The position numbers were made by a program, and so were the translations under genes. A DNA stretch of 64,000 nt from Acidobacteriota bacterium (GTDB lineage: Bacteria; Acidobacteriota; Blastocatellia; Pyrinomonadales; Pyrinomonadaceae): positions 46,928 to 110,927 of the forward strand of contig QHXN01000019.1 of the NCBI GenBank assembly GCA_003222975.1, written 5' to 3'. This document shows, piece after piece, positions 54,610 through 62,938 of this stretch. The notes beneath the pieces were generated by a model. That model worked only from the letters and a program-made list of their open reading frames with translations, was not told where the DNA came from and made no database searches. Every line of letters begins with the position of its first letter. Position 1 is the stretch's first letter.

Positions 54610-55440
54610 ATGTCGAATCTGGGCATAGAAGTCCGCCATCTCTGTAAATCCTTCCGCAAGCGTAAAGGCGTCATCCGCGCGCGTTCATCCGTCACGCACG
54701 CCCTGCGCGACGTGTCGTTCGAGGTCGCACGGGGCGAGACCTACGGACTGCTCGGCCCCAACGGGTCGGGCAAGTCAACGCTCATCCGCGTGCTGGCGAC
54801 GCTGCTCGTGCCGGACGAAGGCGAGGTGCGGCTGCTCGGATACCGCCTACCCGGCGAGGAGGCTGAGGTGCGCCGCCGTGTCGGGCGCGTGAGCGTGGAC
54901 GCGGCCTTCTACAAGAAGCTCTCGGCGCGCGAAAACCTCCTCTACTCGGCCTACCTCTACGGCATGGACAAGGCTCACGCCGAGCGCCGCGCGATGGAGA
55001 TTCTCGAAGCCTTGGGCCTGGACGGCGAGAAGTACACAGACCCGCTCGAAGAGATGAGCCGCGGCATGCAGCAGAAGGTGGCGATCACGCGCGCGCTCCT
55101 GGTGAACCCGCCGCTCCTTCTCTTGGACGAGCCGACCACCGGCCTCGACCCGAAGAGCCGCCGGGACGTGCAGACGTTCCTCGAACGCTTACGGAGCGAG
55201 CACGGCACGACCATCCTCCTGACCTCGCACGACATGGCCGAGACCGAGCGCCTGTGCTCGCGCATCGGCTTCATCGCAAAGGGGCGCCTGATCGCCGAAG
55301 GCACGGCTGAAGAGTTGAAGCGGCGCTCGAACGCCGCCTCGCTCGACGACGCCTTCATCGCGCTCGCGGGCGAGAAGTTGGAAGAGGGCGATGGCGGCGC
55401 TGGCCGTAAGTCGAATGAGGTGGCGCTGGCGGAAGCTTGA
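54610..55440 (+). CDS. ABC transporter ATP-binding protein (ABC-2 exporter type)
   Basis: Walker A is GPNGSGKST. The signature region is EEMSRGMQQKVAITRAL, with MSRGMQQ in place of LSGGQ as is common in drug and Na+ exporters. Walker B is LLLLDEPTTGLDP, and the H-loop is LTSHDMAE. A Lys/Arg-rich N-terminal segment follows the first strand. The permease gene is next (119-base gap with palindrome G). Substrate unknown. The leader peptide and attenuator upstream suggest induction by a translation-affecting signal. Confidence 0.93.
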   Translation: MSNLGIEVRHLCKSFRKRKGVIRARSSVTHALRDVSFEVARGETYGLLGPNGSGKSTLIRVLATLLVPDEGEVRLLGYRLPGEEAEVRRRVGRVSVDAAFYKKLSARENLLYSAYLYGMDKAHAERRAMEILEALGLDGEKYTDPLEEMSRGMQQKVAITRALLVNPPLLLLDEPTTGLDPKSRRDVQTFLERLRSEHGTTILLTSHDMAETERLCSRIGFIAKGRLIAEGTAEELKRRSNAASLDDAFIALAGEKLEEGDGGAGRKSNEVALAEA

Positions 55441-55472
55441 GGAGGGTTATACCGGGTTGTGATGAAAGGAGA

Positions 55473-55539
55473 GTTCAGAGCTCAAACTTTAGTTTGCCCT
55501 TCCGCGCCGAAGAGACAAGCTAAAGCTTGAACTCCGAAC
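55473..55539. repeat. Intergenic palindrome G
   Basis: Twenty-four bases (55473-55496, GTTCAGAGCTCAAACTTTAG and four more) pair with 55516-55539 with four mismatches, separated by a 19-base GC-rich spacer. It lies between the ATPase and permease genes, where it could uncouple their expression. Confidence 0.8.
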
Positions 55540-55559
55540 CCCCTGCCGAGGATTAAGCG

Positions 55560-56375
55560 ATGGAACAGGTACTCAGACAGGCTTGGGCGTTCGTCTTCCG
55601 CGACTACCACCTGACGCGGCGCTACTTCTCGTGGGTGGTCGTCTTCACTTTCTACGCGGTGGTGAACTCGGCGACGGTCGTTCTGATCGGCGTGGCGGCA
55701 GGTGACCGCAAACTCACGCTGACGCTTTTGGTGGGCGTGCTGCTGTGGGGCTTCCTCTCCGTGCTCTTCAACGAGATCGCCAACTCGATCACATACGAGC
55801 GCTGGGAGGGGACGCTCGAATACACCTTCATGGCCCCGGTCTCGCGCCTCATACACCTCGCGGGCGTGAGCCTCTACGCCGCGGCCTACGCCGTCGTGCG
55901 CGCGTCCGTCATCGTCGCGGGCCTCCTGCTCTTCGTTGACTTAGACCTGTCGCGCGCGAACTGGGCGGGGATGGTCGTGGTGCTGGCGGTGTCGAGCGCG
56001 GCCTTCATCGGGCTGGGGCTGATGGCGGCGGTGCTGCCCGTCTTCTCGCCGGAGCGCGGGGCGGAGGCGACGAACATCTTCCAGGGGATTCTGCTGCTGG
56101 TCTCAGGCGTCTATTATCCCGTGGAGGTTCTGCCGCGCTGGCTCCAACCGCTGTCGGTCGTCTCGCCCGCGACCTACGCACTCTCCGCGAGCCGCAAGCT
56201 CATAGGGCTGGGCGACGGCGCACAGCAGACCGCGGGCGCGCCGCTCTCGGCGTGCGCCTACGAGCTGACGGTGCTCACACTGATGGGGCTGGTGATGATC
56301 CCGCTCGGCCTCTACGTCTTCGGCCTCGTCGAGCGCTGGGCGAAGCGCACGGGGAAACTCAAACGAACGGGGTGA
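55560..56375 (+). CDS. ABC-2 type transporter permease
   Basis: Six hydrophobic helices are visible, for example WVVVFTFYAVVNSATVVLIG, TLTLLVGVLLWGFLSVLFNE, GVSLYAAAYAVVRASVIVAG, AGMVVVLAVSSAAFIGLGLM and LTVLTLMGLVMIPLGLYVFG. The segment YERWEGTLEYTFMAPVSRL is the conserved cytoplasmic loop of ABC-2 permeases, and GVYYPVEVLPRWLQPLS the periplasmic-side motif. It forms the membrane part of the exporter with the ATPase upstream. GAGGA lies 8 bases before the ATG. It ends at palindrome H. Confidence 0.92.
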   Translation: MEQVLRQAWAFVFRDYHLTRRYFSWVVVFTFYAVVNSATVVLIGVAAGDRKLTLTLLVGVLLWGFLSVLFNEIANSITYERWEGTLEYTFMAPVSRLIHLAGVSLYAAAYAVVRASVIVAGLLLFVDLDLSRANWAGMVVVLAVSSAAFIGLGLMAAVLPVFSPERGAEATNIFQGILLLVSGVYYPVEVLPRWLQPLSVVSPATYALSASRKLIGLGDGAQQTAGAPLSACAYELTVLTLMGLVMIPLGLYVFGLVERWAKRTGKLKRTG

Positions 56376-56378
56376 AGA

Positions 56379-56497
56379 AGTCAAAAGTAAAAAGGCAAAA
56401 GTGAAGACGGCGGGCAAAGCGTCTCATCATCAATGTTTGATGAGACCGGCATCGTCCGCCGTTCTGTTCTTTTGCCTTTTGCCTTTTTACTTTTGGC
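56379..56497. repeat. Intergenic palindrome H (AAAAGGC family)
   Basis: A perfect 20-bp outer stem joins 56382-56401 (CAAAAGTAAAAAGGCAAAAG) to 56476-56495. A middle GACGGCGG/CCGCCGT pair and a 9-bp inner stem (GTCTCATCA, 56421-56429, with 56438-56446) follow. It lies between convergent genes. Confidence 0.92.
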
Positions 56498-56953
56498 TTA
56501 GCCGAAGGCGTCGAGCACCTCGTCGGCGTGCTGCTCGACGTTGACCTTGTCGAAGACCTTCTTTAAGCGGCCCCGCTCGTCTATCAAAAACGTCTTGCGG
56601 TCAACGCCCATGTACTTCTTGCCCATGAACTGCTTCTCGCCATAGACGCCGAACGCTTCGGCGACCGCGTGATCCGTGTCGGCCAGCAGCGTGAAGGGGA
56701 GCTTGTATTTGTCCGCGAACTTCCGGTGCGACTGCTCGTCGTCGAGCGAGACGCCGAGGACTTTGATCCCGCGCCGCTCGAACTCCGAATAGCCGTCGCG
56801 GAGAGAACAAGCCTCCTTCGTGCAGCCCGGCGTGTCGTCCTTCGGGTAGAAATAGAGCACCACCTTCTGCCCGCGCAAATCAGACAGCCTCACCGTGTTG
56901 CCTTCCGCGTCGCGCGCCTCGAAGTCCGGCGCGGCCTCGCCCTCTTTAATCAT
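56498..56953 (-). CDS. bcp: Thioredoxin-dependent thiol peroxidase (Bcp/PrxQ-type peroxiredoxin)
   Basis: YFYPKDDTPGCTKEACSLRD carries the peroxidatic Cys (C44) and the resolving Cys five residues later (C49), as in PrxQ/Bcp. ATG 56953 is preferred because GGAGG is 10 bases upstream. ATG 56962 is 1 base from the ribosome site. The enzyme reduces hydrogen peroxide and organic hydroperoxides with thioredoxin. Length 151 aa is normal. It is convergent with the ABC permease, and the methyltransferase on the same strand ends 62 bases upstream. Confidence 0.92.
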   Translation of the reverse strand: MIKEGEAAPDFEARDAEGNTVRLSDLRGQKVVLYFYPKDDTPGCTKEACSLRDGYSEFERRGIKVLGVSLDDEQSHRKFADKYKLPFTLLADTDHAVAEAFGVYGEKQFMGKKYMGVDRKTFLIDERGRLKKVFDKVNVEQHADEVLDAFG

Positions 56954-57015
56954 TCCGCTCATACCTCCGAAATTTTTGAACAGGGGAATAACGTCCGGCA
57001 TTCTAACGCACCGGC

Positions 57016-57816
57016 TCACCCGGCGAAAGCGCCGGGGTCGTAGCGCGAAAGGAAGGTGAGCCACGGGCGGACGATTGAGACGAAGTGATCCCACGTGCCC
57101 GGCTCGGCGTTCGGGCTGAGGTGAAGGCTTTCATCCTCCAAGGCGCGGACGATGCGGAAGCCCTCGCCGGCCAGCCCGCCGACGAGCGTGCCCAGGCCGT
57201 GACGGTACTCGCGCGGCGGTCTGATGGCCCCGCGCCCCGCGCGCTCGTACACCCACTCCTCGTCCGCGCCCGTCACCTCCGCGCCGTCAACGTAAGCGTG
57301 CGCGAGCGCGTAGCCGCGCCCGTCCCAGTCCTTCGTGCCCGCGCCCATGACGAAGGGGTTGGCGCACATCAGGCGGTAAAGGCCGCCGCGGCGCACGACG
57401 CGCGCGACCTCTCGGAAGACGGCGCGCGCATCGGGGACGAAGTTCAGCGAGTAGGGATGCCAGACGATGTCGAAGCCCGCGCCGTCGAGCGCCGATAGGT
57501 CGCGCATGTCGCCCCGCACGGTTTCGACTTCGAGGCCGTAATGCGCCGCCGCGCGCCGGTCTTGCCCCAACTGCTCCTCCGAGAGGTCGAAGACGGTCAC
57601 GCGCGCGCCGAGGAGCGCGAAGGCCGCCGACTCGCGCCCGCCGCCGCCCGCGAGGCAGAGCACGCGGCGGCCCGCGAGTTCGCCGAGCCAGCCGCGCGGG
57701 TCAACCACTCCCCGCGCCGACGCGGCGTCCAAATTAAGCAGTGGGCGCGTGTAGAGCGCGCCGGCCTCGACCAGCCTCCTCCAGCGCTCGACGTTGTACT
57801 TCGCAATCTCGTCCAT
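57016..57816 (-). CDS. Class I SAM-dependent methyltransferase
   Basis: MDEIAKYNVERWRRLVEAGALYTRP starts the family; the open frame extends to 58179, but that part is antisense to the phosphatase. Motif I is VLCLAGGGGRESAAFALLGA with the SAM-binding Gly loop, then VTVFDLSEEQL (acidic residue for the SAM ribose), GDMRDLSAL and FDIVWHPYSLNFVPDA. The substrate is unknown. It lies 32 bases after the phosphatase gene on the same strand. Confidence 0.9.
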   Translation of the reverse strand: MDEIAKYNVERWRRLVEAGALYTRPLLNLDAASARGVVDPRGWLGELAGRRVLCLAGGGGRESAAFALLGARVTVFDLSEEQLGQDRRAAAHYGLEVETVRGDMRDLSALDGAGFDIVWHPYSLNFVPDARAVFREVARVVRRGGLYRLMCANPFVMGAGTKDWDGRGYALAHAYVDGAEVTGADEEWVYERAGRGAIRPPREYRHGLGTLVGGLAGEGFRIVRALEDESLHLSPNAEPGTWDHFVSIVRPWLTFLSRYDPGAFAG

Positions 57817-57848
57817 GTGTGAATTCAAGCCGACCCGGCACGCGCCCC

Positions 57849-58649
57849 TCACTGCTCCGCCTTCGCGCCGTCGCGCCGGAAGGCGCGGAAGGGTTCGGGG
57901 ATGAAGTTGGTCATGTGGAACTGCGCGGTGTGGCCGTCGGCGAAGGTCTGGTAGAGGTTGAATTCGGGGAGCTGCAAACAGGTGAGCGGCGAGGCGTGGT
58001 CGTAGCCGGTGTCTATGCCGATGGCACTGTGCGAGACGTAGATGCCGTGGCGGCCCAAGCGACCGAGCAGGGGGAGGAGCGGCGTCGGCGTGTGGCCGAA
58101 GACGCAGGGCTTGCCGTGGTAGTGCTTGTAGAAGTCGGGGTTGCGCGACCACAGGAGGTGGCGCGCGTCCGTCTCGCACGGGTGCTTCTCGCCGTCCAGG
58201 CCCGCGTGGACGTAAAAGGCATGCTCGTCCTCGTAAAAGAGCGGGAGCGAGCGGAAGAATTCGAGGTGCTCAGGCGGAAGCGAGTCGCGCGTGCGCCGCT
58301 GCGCCTCCTCCCACCAGGAGCGCAGTTCTTCCGTGAGCGGGCCGCCCGTGTACTGCCCGAAAGTTTCGGCGCTCCCGACCGCCGGATGGAGCCAGAGCCA
58401 CGCGCCCTCGTCGAGGAAGTCTAAAAGCATCTGCTCGTGGTTGCCGCGGAGCACGACGACACCTCCGGCGGGCGAGTCGTTCAGGAGTTTGAGCACGTCG
58501 GCGACCGTTCCGGGGATGTCCTCGCCGCGGTCTATGAGGTCGCCGAGCAGGACGAGTGCGTCCCGCCCCGCGTCGCGCGGGAGGAGTGAGAGGAGGTGTC
58601 GGAGTTGGGCGCGGCGTCCGTGAACGTCGCCGACGACGAAGGTGCTCAT
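57849..58649 (-). CDS. Metallophosphoesterase, PPP-family Ser/Thr phosphatase-like
   Basis: GGAGG is 6 bases before ATG 58649. The PPP motifs are intact: GDVHG, GDLIDRG, GNHE (RGNHEQMLL), then two later metal-binding His (VHAGLD, FGHTPTPLLP). This is the bacterial PrpA/ApaH-like group. It could be a protein phosphatase opposing the Ser/Thr kinase next door, or a diadenosine-tetraphosphate hydrolase. Both are co-directional, with the kinase upstream and palindrome I between. Confidence 0.9.
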   Translation of the reverse strand: MSTFVVGDVHGRRAQLRHLLSLLPRDAGRDALVLLGDLIDRGEDIPGTVADVLKLLNDSPAGGVVVLRGNHEQMLLDFLDEGAWLWLHPAVGSAETFGQYTGGPLTEELRSWWEEAQRRTRDSLPPEHLEFFRSLPLFYEDEHAFYVHAGLDGEKHPCETDARHLLWSRNPDFYKHYHGKPCVFGHTPTPLLPLLGRLGRHGIYVSHSAIGIDTGYDHASPLTCLQLPEFNLYQTFADGHTAQFHMTNFIPEPFRAFRRDGAKAEQ

Positions 58650-58663
58650 GTGCAGCCTCCGCG

Positions 58664-58773
58664 GAAGAAAGGAAAGGGGCAAAAGGGGAAGAGGGTAAAA
58701 GGGTAAAAGGTAAGGGCGTGAACGCCGACGCCCTCCCCATTTTCCCTCTTCCCCTTTTACCCCTTTCCCCCTT
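58664..58773. repeat. Intergenic palindrome I (AAAAGGG family)
   Basis: The left arm (58668-58715) iterates AAAGG, GGCAAAAGGGG and GGGTAAAA. The right arm (58730-58772) is the reverse complement. A small GGCGT/ACGCC stem is at the centre. The right arm encodes the last codons (GGKG) and the TAA stop of the kinase gene. Confidence 0.85.
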
Positions 58774-61700
58774 GATTACTGCCGGCGCGCTCCTGCGAGG
58801 TCTCGATGCGGCGCATCAGCTCCGCGAAGCGCGCGTCTTCGCGCAAACCCTCCCAGTTCGGGTCGGACTCGAACCAGGGCTTGTTCTCGTTCCCCAAAGT
58901 GATGGCTCGTTCTAACCACTTGAAAGCTTCTTCGCGCTCGCCGAGCACGGCGTAGGCGGTGGCGAGACAGTAGGTCACGTCGTGGTTGGCGTCGGCGCAG
59001 GCGAGCGCGCCTTCGTTCAACTCGGCGAGGGCGGGCGCGCGCTCACCCCTCGCGGCGAGGAACTGCGCGAGCAGCGGGCGGACGCCGTGCATCGAAGGGT
59101 GGCGGCGCAGGACTTCGCTCACGACCTGGGCCGCCGTCTCGTTGTCGCCGTGGCACGCGGCGAGGACGGCGCTCATGGTTTTGATGAGCGGATGGTTCGG
59201 CTCCATCTGCGCGCCGAGTTCCAGCTCGGCGTCGGCGTCGTCGAGGCGGTGCTGGTACATCAGCACGCGCGCGCGGTTGTAGCTGACGACGACGCGCTCC
59301 GCCGGGTTGATCTTGATCATGCGGCTGTAGCCTTCGAGCGCGTCGTTGTAGCGACCTTCGAGGCGCGCGAGCGTGGCCGAGACGAACTGCACGCCCACGT
59401 CGTTCGGCGCTTCCCGTCGCAGACGCCCGACCTCCTCTCGCGCCTCCTGCTTCTCGCCGCGCGCCAGCATGACGAAGAACATGTGCAGCCGCGCTTCCAG
59501 AAGGTTCGGCTTGATCGCCTGCGCGCGTTCGAAGGCGGCGGCGGCCTTCGCGTAGTCTTCGGGGCCGCCGTAGCACTTGATGACGCGGTTGGCGTAAGCG
59601 CCGCCGAGCGCGCACCAGGCGAGCGCGAAGTTCGGGTCCAGCTCGACGGCGCGCTGGAAGTGCACGATTGACTCTTCGGAGTCCTCGCGCGCCAGCGTGT
59701 GGTAGATGAAGCGACCGCTGGCGTCGCGACCGCGCAGGTACTCTTCGTAGGCCTCCGGGTTTCGCGTCGAGCTTCCGCCTTCGGGCGCTTCGGTCAAGCT
59801 CCGCTCGCGGTCACCGCCCTGCTGCTGCTGCTCGGCGGCTTCGAGCCTGTTCATCAGTTCGCGGAAGCGCGGGTCTGTGCGCAAAGCCTCCCAGTTCGGG
59901 TCGGACTCGAACCACGTGCGGTTCTCGTTGCCGAGTTCGACGGCGCGCGCGAGCCAGCGCAGGGCGTCGTCGCGGTCGCCGAGCATGGCGTGTGTGGTCG
60001 CCAGCCAGTAGGCGATGTCGTGGTCGGCCTCCGCCGCGTCGCGCACGCGCTCGTTCAACTGCTGGCGCGCGGCCACGGTGTCGCCCTTCTTGATGAGCTG
60101 CTGCGCCAGGAGCGGGCGTATGCCGTCCATCTGCGGGTGGTCTTCGAGCACGCCGCGCAGCACCCGCACGGCCTCGTCAACGTTGCCGCGCCGACCGAGG
60201 ACGACGGCCTGGAAGGTTTTCAGGAGCGGGTGGTTCGGCTCGACGCGCGCGCCCTGTTCGAGTTCGAGGAGCGCGTCGTCGAGGCGGTGCTGGTACATGA
60301 AGACGCGCGCGCGGTTGTAGCTGGCGACGACGCGCGCCGCCGGGTCCAAGCGCGAGAGCTTGTCGAAGGCTCGGAGCGAACGGTCGTACTCGCCGTCGAG
60401 GCGGTGGAGCGCGCCCTTGACGAAATAGACCGCCGGCTCGTTCGGGGCCTGCTTTGCCAGCCGCGACACTTCGGCGCGGGCCTTCGGCTTCTCGCCGCGC
60501 GAGAGGTAGATGAAGACCATGAGGATGCGCGCCTCGACGATGTTGGGGTCGAGTTCGAGCGCGCGCGTGAAGGCGTTCTCCGCCAGCTCGTAATCCTCCG
60601 AGCCGCCCAGTCCCTTCAAAACTTTGTTGGCGAAGCACGCGCCCAGACCGCTATGCGCGAGCGCGAACGAGGGGTCGAGGCGGATGGCGTGCTGGAAGTG
60701 CTCGACCGCCTTGTCGCAGTCGGCGGCGTCGAGCGTGTGGAAGAGGAACTTGGCGAAGAAGTCGCGGCCCCGGAGGTATTCTTCGTAGGCGGCGGCGTTA
60801 CGCGTCGTGGCCGCGGGCGCTTGAGAAGCCTGCTGCTCGACGTTCAAGCCTTCGGCGATGCGCTGCGCGATCTTGTCCTGGAGCGCGATGATGTCTTCGG
60901 CGGAGGCGTCAATGCGGTCGCTCCAGAGCATGTCGCCGGAGGCCACGTCTATGAGCTGCGCGTTGACTCGAAGCGCGCCGCCCGCGCGCAGGAAGCTCGC
61001 CGAAAGCACCGCGCTCACGTTGAGGTCGCGCCCGACCTCGCGCGGGTCAACCTGCTTGGCCTGGTACTTCACGATCATCGAGGAGGGCCGCACGATGAGC
61101 GAGCGGTTGCGCGCCAGTTCCGTGATGACGGCGTCGGCGAGCGAGAACTCGTAGAAGCCCGCTTCGGGGTCGTTCGATAAATTTTTGAACGGGAGGATGG
61201 CGATTGACTTCTGCGTCTCGAACTGGCTGACGTGCGCCGAGGCAGGCGCGCGCGAAGTCTGAGCGCCCGAACCGCCCGACGGCTGCGTGGAGGCGGAGCG
61301 CGGCGCGGGCGGGAAGGAAGTGGGCTGCGCCTCCGCGCCCGTGAGGCTGCGCCACCAGCGCCGGAAGGTTCGACCGACCCCGCCGCCCGTGCCCGGCTGG
61401 TGTCGCGGCGGCGCGACGACGGGCACGGCCTCGCCCGGCGCTCCGCCCGCCTCCAACCCGGCCCCGCCCGCCAGCGCCGCCGCCTCGCGCATCGCCGCGC
61501 GCAGGTCGTCGCGCATCTCCGCGATTCGCTGGTAGCGGTCTTCCGGTTTTTTGGCGAGCGCGCGGTCGAGTATTTCCTGGATGAGCGGCGGCGGGTTGTC
61601 GGTGCGTACTTCCGCAACGGGTTCGGGCGTGTCGTGCAGGACGGCGTAGCGCACCTCGACCGTGGTCTGCCCCTTGAACGGCCAGATGCCCGCGAGCATC

Positions 61701-62317
61701 TCGTAGAGCAGCACGCCGGTCGAGAAGATGTCGGCTCGGTGGTCAACCTTCTGCCCCGTCGCCTGTTCAGGCGCGGCGTAGGTCGCCGTCCCGTAAGGCA
61801 CGCCGAGTTCCGTGAGGTGAACGTCGCCGCCCTTCTTCCCCTCGTCGAGCAGCTTGGCGAGTCCGAAGTCCAGGACTTTGACGAGGCCGGCGTCGGTGAC
61901 CATCACGTTGCCGGCCTTGATGTCGCGGTGGATGATTCCCTTCGAGTGCGCGGCGGTGAGCGCGTCCGAGACCTGATAGGCAATCGAGAGCGCGCTCTCC
62001 AAAGAGAGCGGGCGACCGTTGACGAGCTGGCGGACGTTTCGGCCCTCGATGTACTGCATGGCGATGAAGTGGAGGCCGTCGTCCGTCTCGTGCAGGCCGT
62101 AGATGGTGCAGATGTTCGGGTGGTCTAAGGAGGATGCGAGCTGCGCCTCGCGCTCGAAGCGTTTGAGGTTGACCTCGCGCGCGGTCAACTCCGGCGACAG
62201 TATCTTGATGACGACCGTGCGGCCCAGGCGCTCGTCCACGGCCCTGTACACTGTCCCCTGCCCGCCCGCGCCGAGCTTCTCCGTGATGCGGTAGTTGAGG
62301 AGCGTCTTGCCAACCAC
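58757..62317 (-). CDS. Ser/Thr protein kinase with FlgO/TolB-N-like domain and duplicated TPR array
   Basis: The 1186-aa protein has an N-terminal kinase: Gly loop LGAGGQGTVY, ATP Lys K38 (VVIKIL), catalytic HRDIKAGN at 130-137, DFG at 150-152, and a GTATYAAPEQ activation segment. A Ser/Pro-rich linker follows. A TolB-N/FlgO-like domain (IAILPFKNLSNDPEAGFYEF) spans about residues 370-490. Two TPR blocks of ~330 residues follow, near 505-835 and 852-1180, each starting YEEYLRGRD and ending FESDPNWE-L. No membrane helix was seen, so it is probably cytoplasmic. The stop codon lies in palindrome I. The downstream phosphatase could form a regulatory pair. Confidence 0.92.
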   Translation of the reverse strand: MVGKTLLNYRITEKLGAGGQGTVYRAVDERLGRTVVIKILSPELTAREVNLKRFEREAQLASSLDHPNICTIYGLHETDDGLHFIAMQYIEGRNVRQLVNGRPLSLESALSIAYQVSDALTAAHSKGIIHRDIKAGNVMVTDAGLVKVLDFGLAKLLDEGKKGGDVHLTELGVPYGTATYAAPEQATGQKVDHRADIFSTGVLLYEMLAGIWPFKGQTTVEVRYAVLHDTPEPVAEVRTDNPPPLIQEILDRALAKKPEDRYQRIAEMRDDLRAAMREAAALAGGAGLEAGGAPGEAVPVVAPPRHQPGTGGGVGRTFRRWWRSLTGAEAQPTSFPPAPRSASTQPSGGSGAQTSRAPASAHVSQFETQKSIAILPFKNLSNDPEAGFYEFSLADAVITELARNRSLIVRPSSMIVKYQAKQVDPREVGRDLNVSAVLSASFLRAGGALRVNAQLIDVASGDMLWSDRIDASAEDIIALQDKIAQRIAEGLNVEQQASQAPAATTRNAAAYEEYLRGRDFFAKFLFHTLDAADCDKAVEHFQHAIRLDPSFALAHSGLGACFANKVLKGLGGSEDYELAENAFTRALELDPNIVEARILMVFIYLSRGEKPKARAEVSRLAKQAPNEPAVYFVKGALHRLDGEYDRSLRAFDKLSRLDPAARVVASYNRARVFMYQHRLDDALLELEQGARVEPNHPLLKTFQAVVLGRRGNVDEAVRVLRGVLEDHPQMDGIRPLLAQQLIKKGDTVAARQQLNERVRDAAEADHDIAYWLATTHAMLGDRDDALRWLARAVELGNENRTWFESDPNWEALRTDPRFRELMNRLEAAEQQQQGGDRERSLTEAPEGGSSTRNPEAYEEYLRGRDASGRFIYHTLAREDSEESIVHFQRAVELDPNFALAWCALGGAYANRVIKCYGGPEDYAKAAAAFERAQAIKPNLLEARLHMFFVMLARGEKQEAREEVGRLRREAPNDVGVQFVSATLARLEGRYNDALEGYSRMIKINPAERVVVSYNRARVLMYQHRLDDADAELELGAQMEPNHPLIKTMSAVLAACHGDNETAAQVVSEVLRRHPSMHGVRPLLAQFLAARGERAPALAELNEGALACADANHDVTYCLATAYAVLGEREEAFKWLERAITLGNENKPWFESDPNWEGLREDARFAELMRRIETSQERAGSNQGGKG

Positions 62318-62470
62318 GAGTTTAGATTTTCGATTTCCGATTTTTGATTTGCGATTTGAAAACCGTCAGCGTCCGGCGCTCGGCTTTCAGCTTTTTGTTT
62401 TAGCCGAAAGCTGAGCATTGAACGCTGACAGCTTAAATCAAAAATCGCAAATCAAAAATCCAAAATTCCG
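62318..62470. repeat. Intergenic palindrome J (GATTTTTGATTTGCG family)
   Basis: The left arm (62325-62375) iterates GATTTTTGATTTGCG and GATTT, the right arm (about 62420-62468) AAATCAAAAATCGCAAATC. Inner stems pair GTCAGCGT with ACGCTGAC and CTCGGCTTTCAGC with GCCGAAAGCTGAG. It lies at the 3' end of the glutaredoxin gene and just before the kinase start. Confidence 0.85.
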
Positions 62471-62502
62471 ACTGGCTCACGGCCAGGCTAATCGTGCACC
62501 GT

Positions 62503-62724
62503 TCAACCGCGCGGCGGGTCGCCCCAGCCCGACTGCACGTACTTTCCGTTCTCGACGATGCAGGGCACGGTCGGATCGTTGTTCGAGTAAGCGAACATCT
62601 CCCTGCGCCGCCCGCGGTCGTTCTGCGCGTCGTACTCCGCAAACTCGATCCCCTTCGAGTTGTAATAGTCCCGCGCCTGCTGGCAGTACGGGCACCCCGG
62701 CTTCACGTACATCACGAGTCCCAC
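62503..62724 (-). CDS. Glutaredoxin-family protein
   Basis: The CPYC active site sits in MYVKPGCPYCQQARDYYNSKG, followed by FAEYDAQND, the cis-Pro strand TVPCIVENGKYV and SGWGDPPRG. It is a mini-glutaredoxin-like reductase of 73 aa using glutathione or a similar thiol. Start GTG 62724 is chosen because it supplies the first beta strand and has an AGGGGGAC site about 8 bases upstream. ATG 62712 is possible. The frame beyond to 62865 runs into the palindrome region and is not used. Confidence 0.82.
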   Translation of the reverse strand: MGLVMYVKPGCPYCQQARDYYNSKGIEFAEYDAQNDRGRRREMFAYSNNDPTVPCIVENGKYVQSGWGDPPRG

Positions 62725-62839
62725 GCCTTTTCGTCCCCCTTCTTGTTTTCCCCAAGTGTAACGCACGCCCGCCGCAGATGAGAAGCATCCGACGCGGAGC
62801 GATTCGAGGCCAGCCCGCGTATGGCATTCGATAGTGGTG

Positions 62840-62902
62840 TTAAGCTGCGCGGTGCAGCATAACACGTCAATTCCGCGTGTTATACTGCGTGGCGCAGTTT
62901 AA
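62840..62902. repeat. Cruciform inverted repeat (REP- or attC-like) at the island edge
   Basis: Twenty-seven bases (62840-62866) pair with 62876-62902 with five mismatches around a 9-base TCAATTCCG spacer. Each arm also folds by itself (GCTGC/GCAGC, 62844-62858; ACTGCG/CGCAGT, 62884-62898). The words TCAATTCCG, TTAT and CTGC recur at 63590-63610, and ATAGTGG recurs at 62831 and 63613. The DNA becomes clearly AT-richer from here. It could be a REP pair, an integron attC-like site or a transposon end. None can be proved from sequence alone. Confidence 0.6.
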
Positions 62903-62938
62903 TCAGAAGTTAACTGCCTCATACTTTTGGAGTAATAC

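Noticed and set aside
59699..61180. 493-codon plus-strand frame
   Set aside because: It is antisense to the TPR kinase and its repetitiveness comes from the duplicated TPR block.
62840..62902. Definite integron attC site
   Set aside because: The core GTTAAGC fits the attC core consensus, but the partner site and an integrase are not visible, and intra-arm hairpins are more REP-like. Kept only as a possibility.
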